Shown in pieces: positions 1-6,914 of a stretch of DNA of 33,360 bases. The translations under genes were made by a program, and so were the position numbers. Source of the stretch: Dehalococcoidia bacterium (GTDB lineage: Bacteria; Chloroflexota; Dehalococcoidia; UBA2979); the NCBI GenBank assembly GCA_009379925.1, contig WHSU01000037.1, forward strand, positions 1-33,360, given 5' to 3'. The stretch's first letter is position 1. The number at the start of each line of letters is the position of its first letter. The notes below the pieces were generated by a model that was not told where the DNA came from, did not search any database, and saw only the letters and a program-made list of their open reading frames with translations.

Positions 1-1
1 C

Positions 2-79
2 ACCAACGTCGGCGGCCGGTTCACCGTCTTCTTCGCTACCATCCAGATCGCCGAGGGCGACCTCCGGGAGCGCCGATGA
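2..79 (+). CDS. C-terminal end of an unidentified gene (5' part outside window)
   Basis: Frame 2 is open from the window edge to TGA at 77-79 and encodes about 25 residues ending in GDLRERR. Nearly every codon ends in G or C, which matches real coding in this genome and suggests the tail of a plus-strand gene. I do not recognise the protein. It runs convergently into the 3' end of the minus-strand HD-domain gene and overlaps its last 44 bases. Together with the repeats just downstream (88-131) it could be the end of a transposase gene near an insertion-element terminus. That is a guess; a chance open frame in GC-rich DNA is the alternative. Confidence 0.4.
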   Translation, partial: TNVGGRFTVFFATIQIAEGDLRERR

Positions 80-1742
80 CCCACCCAACAGGTGTCACGC
101 ATGTCTCCGAACACCTGTCACCCATCTCTCCCGTCTGAACACGCTGCGGGAGAGGGGGAGTAGGAGTCGTCAGCAGGTCGTGCTCCACCGCGAACATCGT
201 GGCCGCCGCCCGCGTGGAGCGGCCGATCTTGTCGTAGATGTGCTGCACATGGTGTTCGGCGGTGCGTCGGGAGATCACGAGGCGCTCCGCGATGTCCGCG
301 TTCGAGCAGCCCGAGGCGACCAGGCGCAGTACCTCGACCTCGCGCTCGCTGAGACCCGAGGGGTACTCACGACGCTGGACGGCAGCGGGGCCGGCCGGCT
401 GGCCGGCGGCATCCAGGACCGCGCGTACGGCGCCGGTGTCGAGGCGGCCGGCGCGTGCCTCCTCGGTCAGCAGTGCGGCGGCCTGCTCACGGGACAGCGC
501 CGAGCGGTGCGGGCGGTCGTGCGTTTTCGCATCGTAGGTGTCCGCGGCGGCGAGGATGCGTGCCGCCAGCGGCAGGTCGCGGCCGGCCGCGCGGCGGTGA
601 TAACCGCTGCCATCGATCCGTTCGTGGTGCATCCCGGCGGCGGTCGCCAGCCGCGCGAGCACGGTGGAGCGCTGGAGGATGCGCTCGGTGTAGTACGCGT
701 GCAGGCGGATGTGTTCCCAGTCCGCGGAGGTCAACCGGGACTGCTTCTCCCAGGTGCCGGCCGGGACGCCGACCCTGCCCAGGTCGTGCAGGAGCGCGGC
801 GCGCCGGAGGTCGTCGAGGTCATCGCCGGCCAGTCCGAGTGCCCGGCCGGCCGCCTCCGCCAGGGCGGCGACGCCGCTGGAATGGCCGACGGTATAGGGG
901 CTCTTGAGGTCGGCCATGTCGCCGAACGCCCGGCACGCGTCATCCAGACCTCGCGCGGAGATCCGGAGCGGCGGGTCCGGCTCGGCGGCCACGGTGGCCA
1001 GCATGACATCCAGCGTCTCGATCTCCGCCATGAGGTCGCGGCCGTGCTCCACGAAGCACGCGGCGACGTCCGGGGCGAGCCAACCTCCACTGCTGGCGCG
1101 CGTCGCATCGAGCGCCGCGTCGACATCGCCGAGGTCGGCGATGGCCGTCGCTCGAGAAGCGACTGCGGCGAAGCGCGCGGGGAGCGCGATCCGCTCGCCG
1201 GAGAGGTGGGCAGGCTCGCCCTTGCCGTCCCAACGCTCGAACATCTGGCCCATCGCGATCCGGACTGCCTCCGGCAGGCCGAGCCGGGCTGCCAGGATCG
1301 AGGCCACTTCGCACACCGCGCGCTGCACCCCCGGTCCCCATCGGAAGCCCGCCATCGTGCCCGCGACGATGCCGGCGCGCTCGCGGACCGGGCGGCCGCC
1401 GCCGATGCTGCGCAACACGCCGAGTACCTCGGACGGCCGCTCGAAGTCGGCCGGGCCAATGAGTGGCCGCGCGGCGATCTCGTCTCCGCCGAGGTGCGAG
1501 GCCTCCTCGGCCGCCGTCGCGGTGCAGCCGAGGTGGCGGAGCAGCGTGGCGTAGTAGACGTCGCGGACGGTGTCCTCGGGGCATCCCGCGCGGCGCGCCA
1601 GACTAGTGGCGAGCAGGCACGCGCGCATGGCGTGCTCGTCCGGTGAACCCATCCCCATGTCCGTGACCAGGGAGAGCGGCGCGAGCACCTCGGCCAGCCG
1701 AAGCGTGCCGGCGCCGGCGCCCTTCGAGAAGCCCTCCGGCAT
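36..1742 (-). CDS. HD-GYP-like phosphohydrolase with C-terminal LuxR DNA-binding domain
   Basis: The protein has 568 residues. The N-terminal half carries a degenerate HD-type domain (RWDGKGEP near residue 170). The second half has a fuller HD-GYP-like domain with LLHDLGRVGVP and HHERIDGSGYH, the final Pro of GYP being His. A LuxR-type helix-turn-helix follows (about 462-524, LSEREVEVLRLVASG). HD-GYP proteins cleave cyclic di-GMP, but variant domains of this type are often of unknown activity, so it is best seen as a metal-dependent phosphohydrolase/regulator. The ATG is preceded by GGAGGTGACCG, a good ribosome site, and by TATAGT at 1770-1775. The last 44 residues lie beyond the LuxR fold, in repeat-containing DNA, and may have been added by an insertion. 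Confidence 0.85.
   Translation of the reverse strand: MPEGFSKGAGAGTLRLAEVLAPLSLVTDMGMGSPDEHAMRACLLATSLARRAGCPEDTVRDVYYATLLRHLGCTATAAEEASHLGGDEIAARPLIGPADFERPSEVLGVLRSIGGGRPVRERAGIVAGTMAGFRWGPGVQRAVCEVASILAARLGLPEAVRIAMGQMFERWDGKGEPAHLSGERIALPARFAAVASRATAIADLGDVDAALDATRASSGGWLAPDVAACFVEHGRDLMAEIETLDVMLATVAAEPDPPLRISARGLDDACRAFGDMADLKSPYTVGHSSGVAALAEAAGRALGLAGDDLDDLRRAALLHDLGRVGVPAGTWEKQSRLTSADWEHIRLHAYYTERILQRSTVLARLATAAGMHHERIDGSGYHRRAAGRDLPLAARILAAADTYDAKTHDRPHRSALSREQAAALLTEEARAGRLDTGAVRAVLDAAGQPAGPAAVQRREYPSGLSEREVEVLRLVASGCSNADIAERLVISRRTAEHHVQHIYDKIGRSTRAAATMFAVEHDLLTTPTPPLPQRVQTGEMGDRCSETCVTPVGWVIGAPGGRPRRSGW
88..131. repeat. Small inverted plus direct repeat, possible mobile-element end
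   Basis: ACAGGTGT (88-95) and ACACCTGT (111-118) form a perfect 8-base inverted repeat. In addition TGTCACgCATgTCTCC (93-108) and TGTCACcCATcTCTCC (116-131) are direct repeats with two mismatches. The block lies just after the stop of the partial plus-strand gene and inside the C-terminal tail codons of the HD-domain/LuxR gene. Such an arrangement is common beside transposase genes, but no second end is visible in this window. Confidence 0.45.
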
Positions 1743-1769
1743 CGGTCACCTCCGAGGCGAGATCGTCGC

Positions 1770-1775
1770 ACTATA
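1770..1775 (-). promoter_or_regulatory. Candidate -10 element of the HD/LuxR gene
   Basis: On the minus strand TATAGT (five of six matches to TATAAT) lies about 28 bases before the start codon. No clear -35 hexamer is seen at the usual distance. Confidence 0.4.
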
Positions 1776-1893
1776 CGCCGCCCGCTGAGCGCTCGACGCG
1801 ACCGAATGGGCAGCCCTACCGATGGCGGCCCACCGCCGGATCGCGATCCTGCCGGCACCACATGAACGCGGATGCGACAGATGGAGGAATGAG

Positions 1894-2385
1894 ATGCCGC
1901 AAGAAACGTCCACACGGCGGCGAGTGATCGAGGCAGCACGCGGCACTCGTCCGGCCCGACATCTGGTGATCCCTCGGCTGGCAGCCGGGGCACCCCTGCT
2001 CGTCATCGGCCTGGCCCATGTCTTTGATGACAGTGCGCCGATGCAGCCGCTGGTCGAGGCCGCGGGACTGCCGGCGCCGGCGCTGCTCGCGCCGGCGGCG
2101 GTCGCGGCCGAGGTCGCCGCGGGCGTCGCGCTGCTGCTGGGCGCGTTCGCGCGAGCCGGCGCGGCGCTCGCGGTGGTCGCGATGCTGGCGGCGATCTACG
2201 CCCACGCCACCATCGATGTGTGGCCGAACGGCGCCGACCAGGAGCCGCCGCTCGCGCTCCCGATCGTGGTGCTGCTCTGCGGGGCCTACATCCTGTGGCG
2301 CGGCGCCGGCCGGTGGAGCATCGATGCGCTCGGGGCGCGGGGCACCTCGGAGGAATGGCCGCCGGTCGAGGCGTCGACGGCGTGA
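1894..2385 (+). CDS. DoxX-family integral membrane protein
   Basis: The 163-residue product has about four hydrophobic helices with alanine- and leucine-rich stretches, and an HVFDD segment after the first. A conserved-looking ATIDVWPNG loop precedes the last helix. This matches the DoxX/DoxX-like family of small four-helix membrane proteins. Some members act in thiol or respiratory redox stress, but most have no defined reaction. I chose ATG 1894 over the in-frame ATG at 1822 because GGAGG (1883-1887) stands six bases before it and the earlier start would add an Arg-rich, non-conserved leader. The gene is divergent from the HD/LuxR gene and followed by a strong terminator, so it is probably transcribed alone. 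Confidence 0.75.
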   Translation: MPQETSTRRRVIEAARGTRPARHLVIPRLAAGAPLLVIGLAHVFDDSAPMQPLVEAAGLPAPALLAPAAVAAEVAAGVALLLGAFARAGAALAVVAMLAAIYAHATIDVWPNGADQEPPLALPIVVLLCGAYILWRGAGRWSIDALGARGTSEEWPPVEASTA

Positions 2386-2402
2386 CACTCGACGGGCCGT
2401 TG

Positions 2403-2435
2403 AGCCGCGAGGGGCGTGCGCGACCCCTCGCGGCT
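2403..2435 (+). terminator. Rho-independent-type hairpin after the DoxX gene
   Basis: AGCCGCGAGGGG (2403-2414) pairs perfectly with CCCCTCGCGGCT (2424-2435), a 12-base stem with a 9-base loop. TGTGGTGCT follows, a weakly T-rich tail. It begins 17 bases after the DoxX stop codon. Confidence 0.8.
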
Positions 2436-2446
2436 TGTGGTGCTAG

Positions 2447-2557
2447 GGGACGACCTCGCAGAGGCCCTGGGGGCGAGGAGCCGTCGCTGCAGGTGTTGGC
2501 GCCAACGAGGTCTCCGGCATCGTACCGATTAAGGCGTACTGGGCGAATCCCTATTAG
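2447..2557 (+). pseudogene. Possible short coding remnant ending at TAG 2555-2557
   Basis: The frame is open between TAG (2444-2446) and TAG (2555-2557) with no usable start. Its last residues read GVGANEVSGIVPIKAYWANPY, which looks more protein-like than random high-GC DNA and uses less GC-rich codons (ATT AAG, TAT TAG). A 12-base palindrome, GTTGGCGCCAAC (2495-2506), lies inside it. No family is recognised. It may be a decayed gene tail or chance. Confidence 0.25.
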
Positions 2558-2579
2558 CGGAGTGCTCCCATCCGCCTGG

Positions 2580-2607
2580 TTGCGCTTAGATCACTGCACC
2601 GTACTGT
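2580..2607 (+). promoter_or_regulatory. Candidate promoter giving a leaderless acetyltransferase mRNA
   Basis: TTGCGC (2580-2585), a 16-base spacer and TACTGT (2602-2607) resemble -35 and -10 elements. The expected transcription start falls at or next to the ATG at 2614. No Shine-Dalgarno sequence is present before this ATG, which agrees with a leaderless message. Confidence 0.4.
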
Positions 2608-2613
2608 CTCGGC

Positions 2614-3291
2614 ATGCCTACCTCGGGCTCCTACTTGACTGCTCGTCTGCGGCTTGAGCCCGCCGGTCCGGCCAACGCTCGGGACCTGTGGCTCGTGCAC
2701 AACGACGATGAGGTCGCCCGCTGGTATGACGGCCGGAAGCCGAGTCTCCAGGAGGTAGAGCAGCAGGCCCAGTTCATGAGCGATTCGTGGCGGCTGCACG
2801 GCGTCCACAAGTGGATCGCCTATGACCACGCGAGCAGTGAGGTCGTGGGGCGCGGGGGATTGTCGCGCACTCCCGTCGACGACGACTGGGGTCAGATCTA
2901 CGCGCTTCTCCCGTCCGAGCCGTGGGTGCGAGAGCCGCACGACATCGACCAGCCGTTCACTGCGCATGCGCGTTGGCTCGAGATCGGCTGGGCGCTGCGC
3001 CCCAAGTTCTGGGGACTCGGCTACGCATCCGAGATCGGGCGCGCTGGGCTCGAGTATGCCTTCGATATCCTCGGTATGGAGGCCGTCGTGTCCTGCACCG
3101 TCCGGCACAATGTCCGCTCGCGCGCCGTGATGGAGCGCATCGGCATGCAGTACGCGGGGGAGATCCGCAGCCGCGGGGTCGTCCAGGGCCTTGAGGAAGC
3201 GCAAGACGACGCGCCGTTCGCGGTGTGCGTTCTGCTGCGTCGGGATTGGACACCCGACGTCGCGCCCAGGAGCCCCATACGTCCGAGGTGA
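2614..3291 (+). CDS. GNAT-family N-acetyltransferase (RimJ/RimL-like)
   Basis: The 225-residue protein starts TARLRLEPAGPANARDLW, the usual opening of RimJ/RimL-type (Acetyltransf_3) GNAT enzymes. The acetyl-CoA-binding region is visible as EIGWALRPKFWGLGYASEI, with the Q/RxxGxG/A-like turn replaced by WGLGYA. It is followed by VRHNVRSRAVMERIGM, the classic last strand-helix that packs on the cofactor. Such enzymes move an acetyl group from acetyl-CoA to an amine; the substrate cannot be told from sequence. There is no ribosome site before ATG 2614. The gene stands alone and converges on the DinB gene. Confidence 0.82.
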   Translation: MPTSGSYLTARLRLEPAGPANARDLWLVHNDDEVARWYDGRKPSLQEVEQQAQFMSDSWRLHGVHKWIAYDHASSEVVGRGGLSRTPVDDDWGQIYALLPSEPWVREPHDIDQPFTAHARWLEIGWALRPKFWGLGYASEIGRAGLEYAFDILGMEAVVSCTVRHNVRSRAVMERIGMQYAGEIRSRGVVQGLEEAQDDAPFAVCVLLRRDWTPDVAPRSPIRPR

Positions 3292-3334
3292 CTTCCGTAC
3301 GACACCAGATGTGTCGTCCGGGCCGGAGCAATCG

Positions 3335-3931
3335 CTACGTTGTCGACGTCATGGAGGTCTCCCCTCCGGAGCTGTGCCGGTGCAGGAAGGCGAGAAGGTC
3401 GCCGCCGTGCTGGCGGACGTGTCTGAGATTCACGTCGAGGAGCTGTTCGAGGGACTTGCCGCGGTGGGGATGCCAGGGGGGACACAGGGCTTGCAGTTCC
3501 TCCTCGGTAACGTTCGCGATCGAGCCGCGGACCTTCCGCCGACCGTGATCCAGGTACCGAAGCAGCGCCGCGCGGGGGAAGACGGGCGCGGGTAGCGGCG
3601 CGGCGCCGTCGGCTGCCATGCCCTGCTCCTCGGGGCCGCCGCGGACGTACTCGGGGCTCTCGAAGCCGCCGGTGCCCGTGCTTGTATAGAAGTCGAGGAA
3701 CCACAGGCAATGGTAGGCAACCGCCCAGAAGGCGGACAGCGACTGGATCGACTCCTCAGTGCGCTCTGCGATCGGCGTCACGCCCTCGGCGGGCCAGACC
3801 CAGAGGTCGGTCTTGTTGACGCGCCACGCGCTCGCTTCCCACAGCTCGTCCGGGCACGCACGCAGCGCCCGCTCGAGGTCGTCGATCGCTTCGTCGAACT
3901 GCCTCGTGAGAACGGGCCGGTCGATCGGCAC
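3335..3931 (-). CDS. DinB-superfamily protein
   Basis: The 198-residue protein fits the DinB/YfiT four-helix-bundle fold. A metal-ligand-type His occurs in the second helix (AVAYHCLWFLDFY), and further His residues in the C-terminal helix (NLRHVRQHGGDLLAFLHRH), like the three-His site of the family. The superfamily includes thiol S-transferases using bacillithiol or mycothiol and many uncharacterised members. I chose GTG 3931, with GGGGGAGG five bases upstream; an in-frame ATG at 3997 would add a low-complexity Arg/Gly leader. It lies downstream of the cysteine ligase in the same direction (140-base gap), with a second DinB gene on the other side of that ligase. Confidence 0.75.
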   Translation of the reverse strand: MPIDRPVLTRQFDEAIDDLERALRACPDELWEASAWRVNKTDLWVWPAEGVTPIAERTEESIQSLSAFWAVAYHCLWFLDFYTSTGTGGFESPEYVRGGPEEQGMAADGAAPLPAPVFPRAALLRYLDHGRRKVRGSIANVTEEELQALCPPWHPHRGKSLEQLLDVNLRHVRQHGGDLLAFLHRHSSGGETSMTSTT

Positions 3932-4021
3932 TGAACCTCCCCCGCGGCTCGGGGCCGGTCGCGCTCCTCGGCGACTGCTCTCATGGCAGTCAGTCACAGG
4001 GGCCCCGAGGACAACCGCACG

Positions 4022-4035
4022 GCGGCTCGAGCCGC
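4022..4035. other. 14-base perfect palindrome between the cysteine ligase and DinB genes
   Basis: GCGGCTCGAGCCGC is self-complementary. It lies in the gap after the ligase stop and about 90 bases before the DinB start. It could be a weak terminator hairpin or an operator. No T tract follows. Confidence 0.35.
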
Positions 4036-4071
4036 GGTACAGGCTGCGAGCGACCCTGGAGTGCCCGGCGT

Positions 4072-5301
4072 TTACCCCTCGCGGCCGAGGGTGAGGCCGA
4101 GCACGTCCGCCAGTTCGACGAGGGTGGGGATGCCGGTGGCGCCGGCGACGCGGCCGGCTTCGAGGTCGCGGGCGACGGAGAGCAGCACCTCGATGGCGGC
4201 GGGGGTGTCGAGGTCGTCGTCCATGGCGTTCATGAAGGCGACGCGCTGGCCTTGCACCCGGAGCGCGTCGGGCGGGGCTCCGGGGCTCTGCACGGCGCGG
4301 CTCAGCAGCGCGGCGGCTTCTTCCCAGCGGTCGAGTTCCGCCTCGCTGAAGTCGTGGTCCTGCCGGTAGTGCGTGCCGAGGAGGAAGAGGCGGATCGCGT
4401 CGGGGGTGTGCCCCGCGGAGAGCAGGTCGCTAACCTTGACGAGGTTGCCGAGCGACTTCGACATCTTCACGCCGTCCAGCGTGAGCGTGCCGTTGTGCAT
4501 CCACGTGGCGACACAGGGGGTGGCGCCGCTGGCGCTTTCCGACTGCACGATCTCGGACTCGTGGTGGGGGTAGCGGAGGTCGCGCCCGCCGCCGTGGATG
4601 TCGATCTGTGTCCCCAGGCTGGTCTGCGCCATGGTGGAACACTCGATGTGCCAGCCGGGGCGGCCCGGCCCCCACGGCGAGTCCCAGGTGGCGCCCTCGT
4701 CGGTGGAGGGCTGCCAGAGGAGGAAGTCGAGCGAGTCGCGCTTCAGGTGCTCGGGCTCGTCCGGCATCGTGTCCGTGCGCGGCGCGGAGCGCAGTTCGTC
4801 CTGGGACATGCCGGCTAGCCGCCCGAAGGTGGGCGTGGTCGAGATGTCGAAGAAGACGTGCCCCTCCACCTCGTACGCATGGCCGCGCTCGATGAGCTGC
4901 CCGATCATCTCGATGATCTGCGGGACGTGGTCCGAGACCTTCGGGAAGGCGTCCGGGCGGAGGACGTTGAGGGCGTCCATCTCCTCCAGGTAGAGGGCGT
5001 GGTTGCGCTCGGTCAGATCGGCGATGGAGACGCCGAGCTCGCGCGACTTGCGCACCATGTCGTCGTCGACGTCGGTGATGTTCTGGACGTGGCGCACCTC
5101 GTAGGCCTGGAACTCGAGCCAGCGGCGCAGCGTGTCGAAGACGACGTAAGCGAGTGCGTGACCCAGGTGCCCCACGTCGTACGGCGTGATGCCACAGACG
5201 TACATCCGCACGACGTGGTCATCGAGCGGCTCGAACGGCTCCTGCTCATCGGTCAGGCTGTTGTACAGCTGCAGGTTTTCGTACGGCTGTGGTTCGAGCA
5301 G
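4072..5301 (-). CDS. cysS: Class I cysteine ligase: cysteinyl-tRNA synthetase or MshC-like
   Basis: The enzyme activates cysteine with ATP and joins it to tRNA(Cys), or, in MshC relatives, to an aminosugar. The signature CGITPYDVGHLGHA contains the HIGH-type motif and the first zinc Cys. GPGRPGWHIEC and YPHHESE supply the other zinc ligands, and KMSKS is intact (VKMSKSLGNL). CGITPYD..HLGHA is typical of MshC-like proteins, whereas HHExE..QSE and WMHNGTLTLDG look like CysRS. At 409 residues it stops after the helical bundle and lacks the C-terminal anticodon-binding part of ordinary CysRS (about 460 residues). No ATG, GTG or TTG exists upstream of the conserved LQLYNSL start. CTG at 5301 has GGGGAG (5308-5313) six bases before it and is my chosen start; GTG 5211 would remove 30 residues. 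Confidence 0.8.
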   Translation of the reverse strand: MLEPQPYENLQLYNSLTDEQEPFEPLDDHVVRMYVCGITPYDVGHLGHALAYVVFDTLRRWLEFQAYEVRHVQNITDVDDDMVRKSRELGVSIADLTERNHALYLEEMDALNVLRPDAFPKVSDHVPQIIEMIGQLIERGHAYEVEGHVFFDISTTPTFGRLAGMSQDELRSAPRTDTMPDEPEHLKRDSLDFLLWQPSTDEGATWDSPWGPGRPGWHIECSTMAQTSLGTQIDIHGGGRDLRYPHHESEIVQSESASGATPCVATWMHNGTLTLDGVKMSKSLGNLVKVSDLLSAGHTPDAIRLFLLGTHYRQDHDFSEAELDRWEEAAALLSRAVQSPGAPPDALRVQGQRVAFMNAMDDDLDTPAAIEVLLSVARDLEAGRVAGATGIPTLVELADVLGLTLGREG

Positions 5302-5403
5302 AAGTGGCTCCCCGTCGGCGGGCGTGCCGCGTCGATGACAGCGGTCGCGCGGACTGTCGCACTCCCGGGCGGGCTCCGGTGACCCGGGACCGCGGGTCGC
5401 GCG

Positions 5404-5409
5404 ATCGTA
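5404..5409 (-). promoter_or_regulatory. Candidate -10 for the cysteine ligase gene
   Basis: Minus-strand TACGAT lies about 100 bases before the proposed CTG start, in the divergent region shared with the second DinB gene. No good -35 hexamer is seen. The leader would be about 95 bases; I saw no convincing T-box sequence in it. Confidence 0.3.
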
Positions 5410-5515
5410 GCACGCGACCGGCGGCCTGGAGGCGGCGCCGCACGTCGAGGGGTCCGCCTCTGCCGCGAGGAGCCCCCAGCGTCCGTGCCCGGTAGACTCG
5501 CAGGCGGAGGCGCCT

Positions 5516-6028
5516 GTGTCCGACGACCCGCTGGCGAGCATCGACCTCTGGTCCGCGCTGCAGGACGGGCGTGGGCAGCTGCTGCGCGCCATCGATGGGC
5601 TGGACGACGCCTCGGCGGCGCTCGCGGTCCACGCGGACGGCGACTGGAGCATCGCGGACCTGCTCACCCACGTCGCCGCGTGGGACGAGCTATGCGCCGA
5701 CTTCTTCGCGCGCGTCGCCGGCGGCGAACGCCGGTTCGAGGTAGTAGCTGCCCCCGACGACCAGTGGGCGACCTGGAACGCCACGCGCATCGCGGAGGCG
5801 CGAGGCGCGGCCCTGGCGGTGCGCACGGAGCGCCTCCACGAGTGCCACGACCAGCTGCTGGGGGCAGCCGCCGGCATCGGAGAGGCCGTCTTCGACGAGC
5901 ACGTGGAGGCGCCGTGGGGGGTGGAGGACAGCGTGCGCGCGCACCTGCTGACGCGGGCGATGCACGATGGCGAGCACGCGCTCACGATACTGGAGGCGCG
6001 GGCGCGGAGCGCGCCGGCCCTCGATTAG
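5516..6028 (+). CDS. DinB-superfamily protein (second copy in the region)
   Basis: The 170-residue protein has DWSIADLLTHVAAWDEL in its second helix and MHDGEHALTILEA in its last helix. These supply the His and HxxxH-type residues of the DinB metal site. The family fold is a four-helix bundle found in thiol transferases and stress-induced proteins of unknown activity. The GTG start has GGAGG (5506-5510) five bases before it. The gene is divergent from the cysteine ligase and clearly differs from the DinB protein at 3335-3931, so the two are paralogues at best, not a recent duplication. Confidence 0.75.
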   Translation: MSDDPLASIDLWSALQDGRGQLLRAIDGLDDASAALAVHADGDWSIADLLTHVAAWDELCADFFARVAGGERRFEVVAAPDDQWATWNATRIAEARGAALAVRTERLHECHDQLLGAAAGIGEAVFDEHVEAPWGVEDSVRAHLLTRAMHDGEHALTILEARARSAPALD

Positions 6029-6071
6029 CTGCGCCCGAGAGGAGGACTGCGCGGCGGATGTACCTCGAGGC

Positions 6072-6080
6072 TGATATGAT
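6072..6080 (+). promoter_or_regulatory. Extended -10 promoter for the FAH/nitrilase-like pair
   Basis: TGATATGAT matches the extended -10 pattern TGnTATAAT with one mismatch, and no -35 is needed for that class. It would give a leader of about 60 bases before ATG 6150. Confidence 0.5.
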
Positions 6081-6149
6081 CATGCGCGTAAGCCCAGAAG
6101 CCAGACCCGTGACATCAACAGCGGGGCCCTTCGAGTACGGAGTTGCACG

Positions 6150-6914
6150 ATGAAGGTGGCGCGGGTCCGGGTAAGCGGGAAGACCTCGACAGTGGTCGTC
6201 AAGGGACGCAGCGTCCACCTCGTCCGCGGCGGGCCGTTCGGGAAGCTGGCGCCCACCGGCGAGCGCTTCCCGCTCTCGAAGGTGCAACTACTGCCGCCCA
6301 CCCAGCCCTCGAAGATCCTCGCGATCCGCGTGAACTACCGGAGCCACGCCGGCGACCGCCCGGCGCCGGAGCGCCCGGAGCCGTTCCTGAAGGCGCCGAA
6401 CTCCCTGATCGGCCACGGTGAGCCGATCGTGATCCCCGCGGACGCCGGACGCGTGGACGCGGAGGGCGAGGTGGTCGCGGTCATCGGCCGGCGCGCGAAG
6501 CACGTGTCCGAGGAGCGCGTGGACGATTATGTCTTCGGCTACACCGCCGGGAACGACGTCAGCGCGCGCGAATGGCAGGCCGGCGACGGGCAGTGGTGGC
6601 GCGCCAAGTCCGCGGACACGTTCACCTCGGTAGGCCCGTGGATCGAGACGGACCTCGGGCCGGAGCGCATCCCCGTGCGCACGCGCGTGGACGGCAAGGA
6701 GGTGCAGGCCGCCGACACGAGCGAGCTGATCCACTCGATCCGCTCCTGCATCGCCCGCATCACGAAGTACGTGACGCTGGAGCCCGGAGACCTGATCTTC
6801 ACGGGCACGCCCGGCACCACCGCCGAGATCCGGCCCGGCGTCACCGTGGAGGTGGAGGTAGACGGCGTGGGCGTGCTCTCCAACCCGGTGATCGCCGAGG
6901 AGCCCCGCGGGTGA
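6150..6914 (+). CDS. Fumarylacetoacetate hydrolase (FAH) family protein
   Basis: The 254-residue protein has an N-terminal strand region and a C-terminal FAH catalytic domain from about residue 55. Hallmarks are KAPNSLIGHGEPIVIP, the acidic metal-binding pair in AEGEVVAVIGR, GYTAGNDVSAREWQ, AKSADTFTSVGPWI and LIFTGTPGTTAEI. FAH-fold enzymes use Mg or Ca to hydrolyse, decarboxylate or hydrate 2-oxo or diketo acids, often in aromatic degradation; the substrate is not readable here. GGAG stands seven bases before the ATG. The stop overlaps the GTG of the next gene by four bases (GTGA), so the two proteins are almost surely made together. Confidence 0.88.
   Translation: MKVARVRVSGKTSTVVVKGRSVHLVRGGPFGKLAPTGERFPLSKVQLLPPTQPSKILAIRVNYRSHAGDRPAPERPEPFLKAPNSLIGHGEPIVIPADAGRVDAEGEVVAVIGRRAKHVSEERVDDYVFGYTAGNDVSAREWQAGDGQWWRAKSADTFTSVGPWIETDLGPERIPVRTRVDGKEVQAADTSELIHSIRSCIARITKYVTLEPGDLIFTGTPGTTAEIRPGVTVEVEVDGVGVLSNPVIAEEPRG

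Noticed and set aside
180-1646. Long plus-strand open frame opposite the HD/LuxR gene
   Set aside because: It is the mirror of a clear HD/LuxR coding frame; its translation is Arg/Gly/Ala-rich with no domain.
5302-5515. T-box leader for the cysteine ligase
   Set aside because: The leader is only about 95 bases and I could not find the conserved T-box antiterminator sequence or a specifier loop.
5246-5985. Upstream extension of the cysteine ligase frame to 5985
   Set aside because: The extra residues run antisense through the divergent DinB gene, which has its own start, ribosome site and family motifs.
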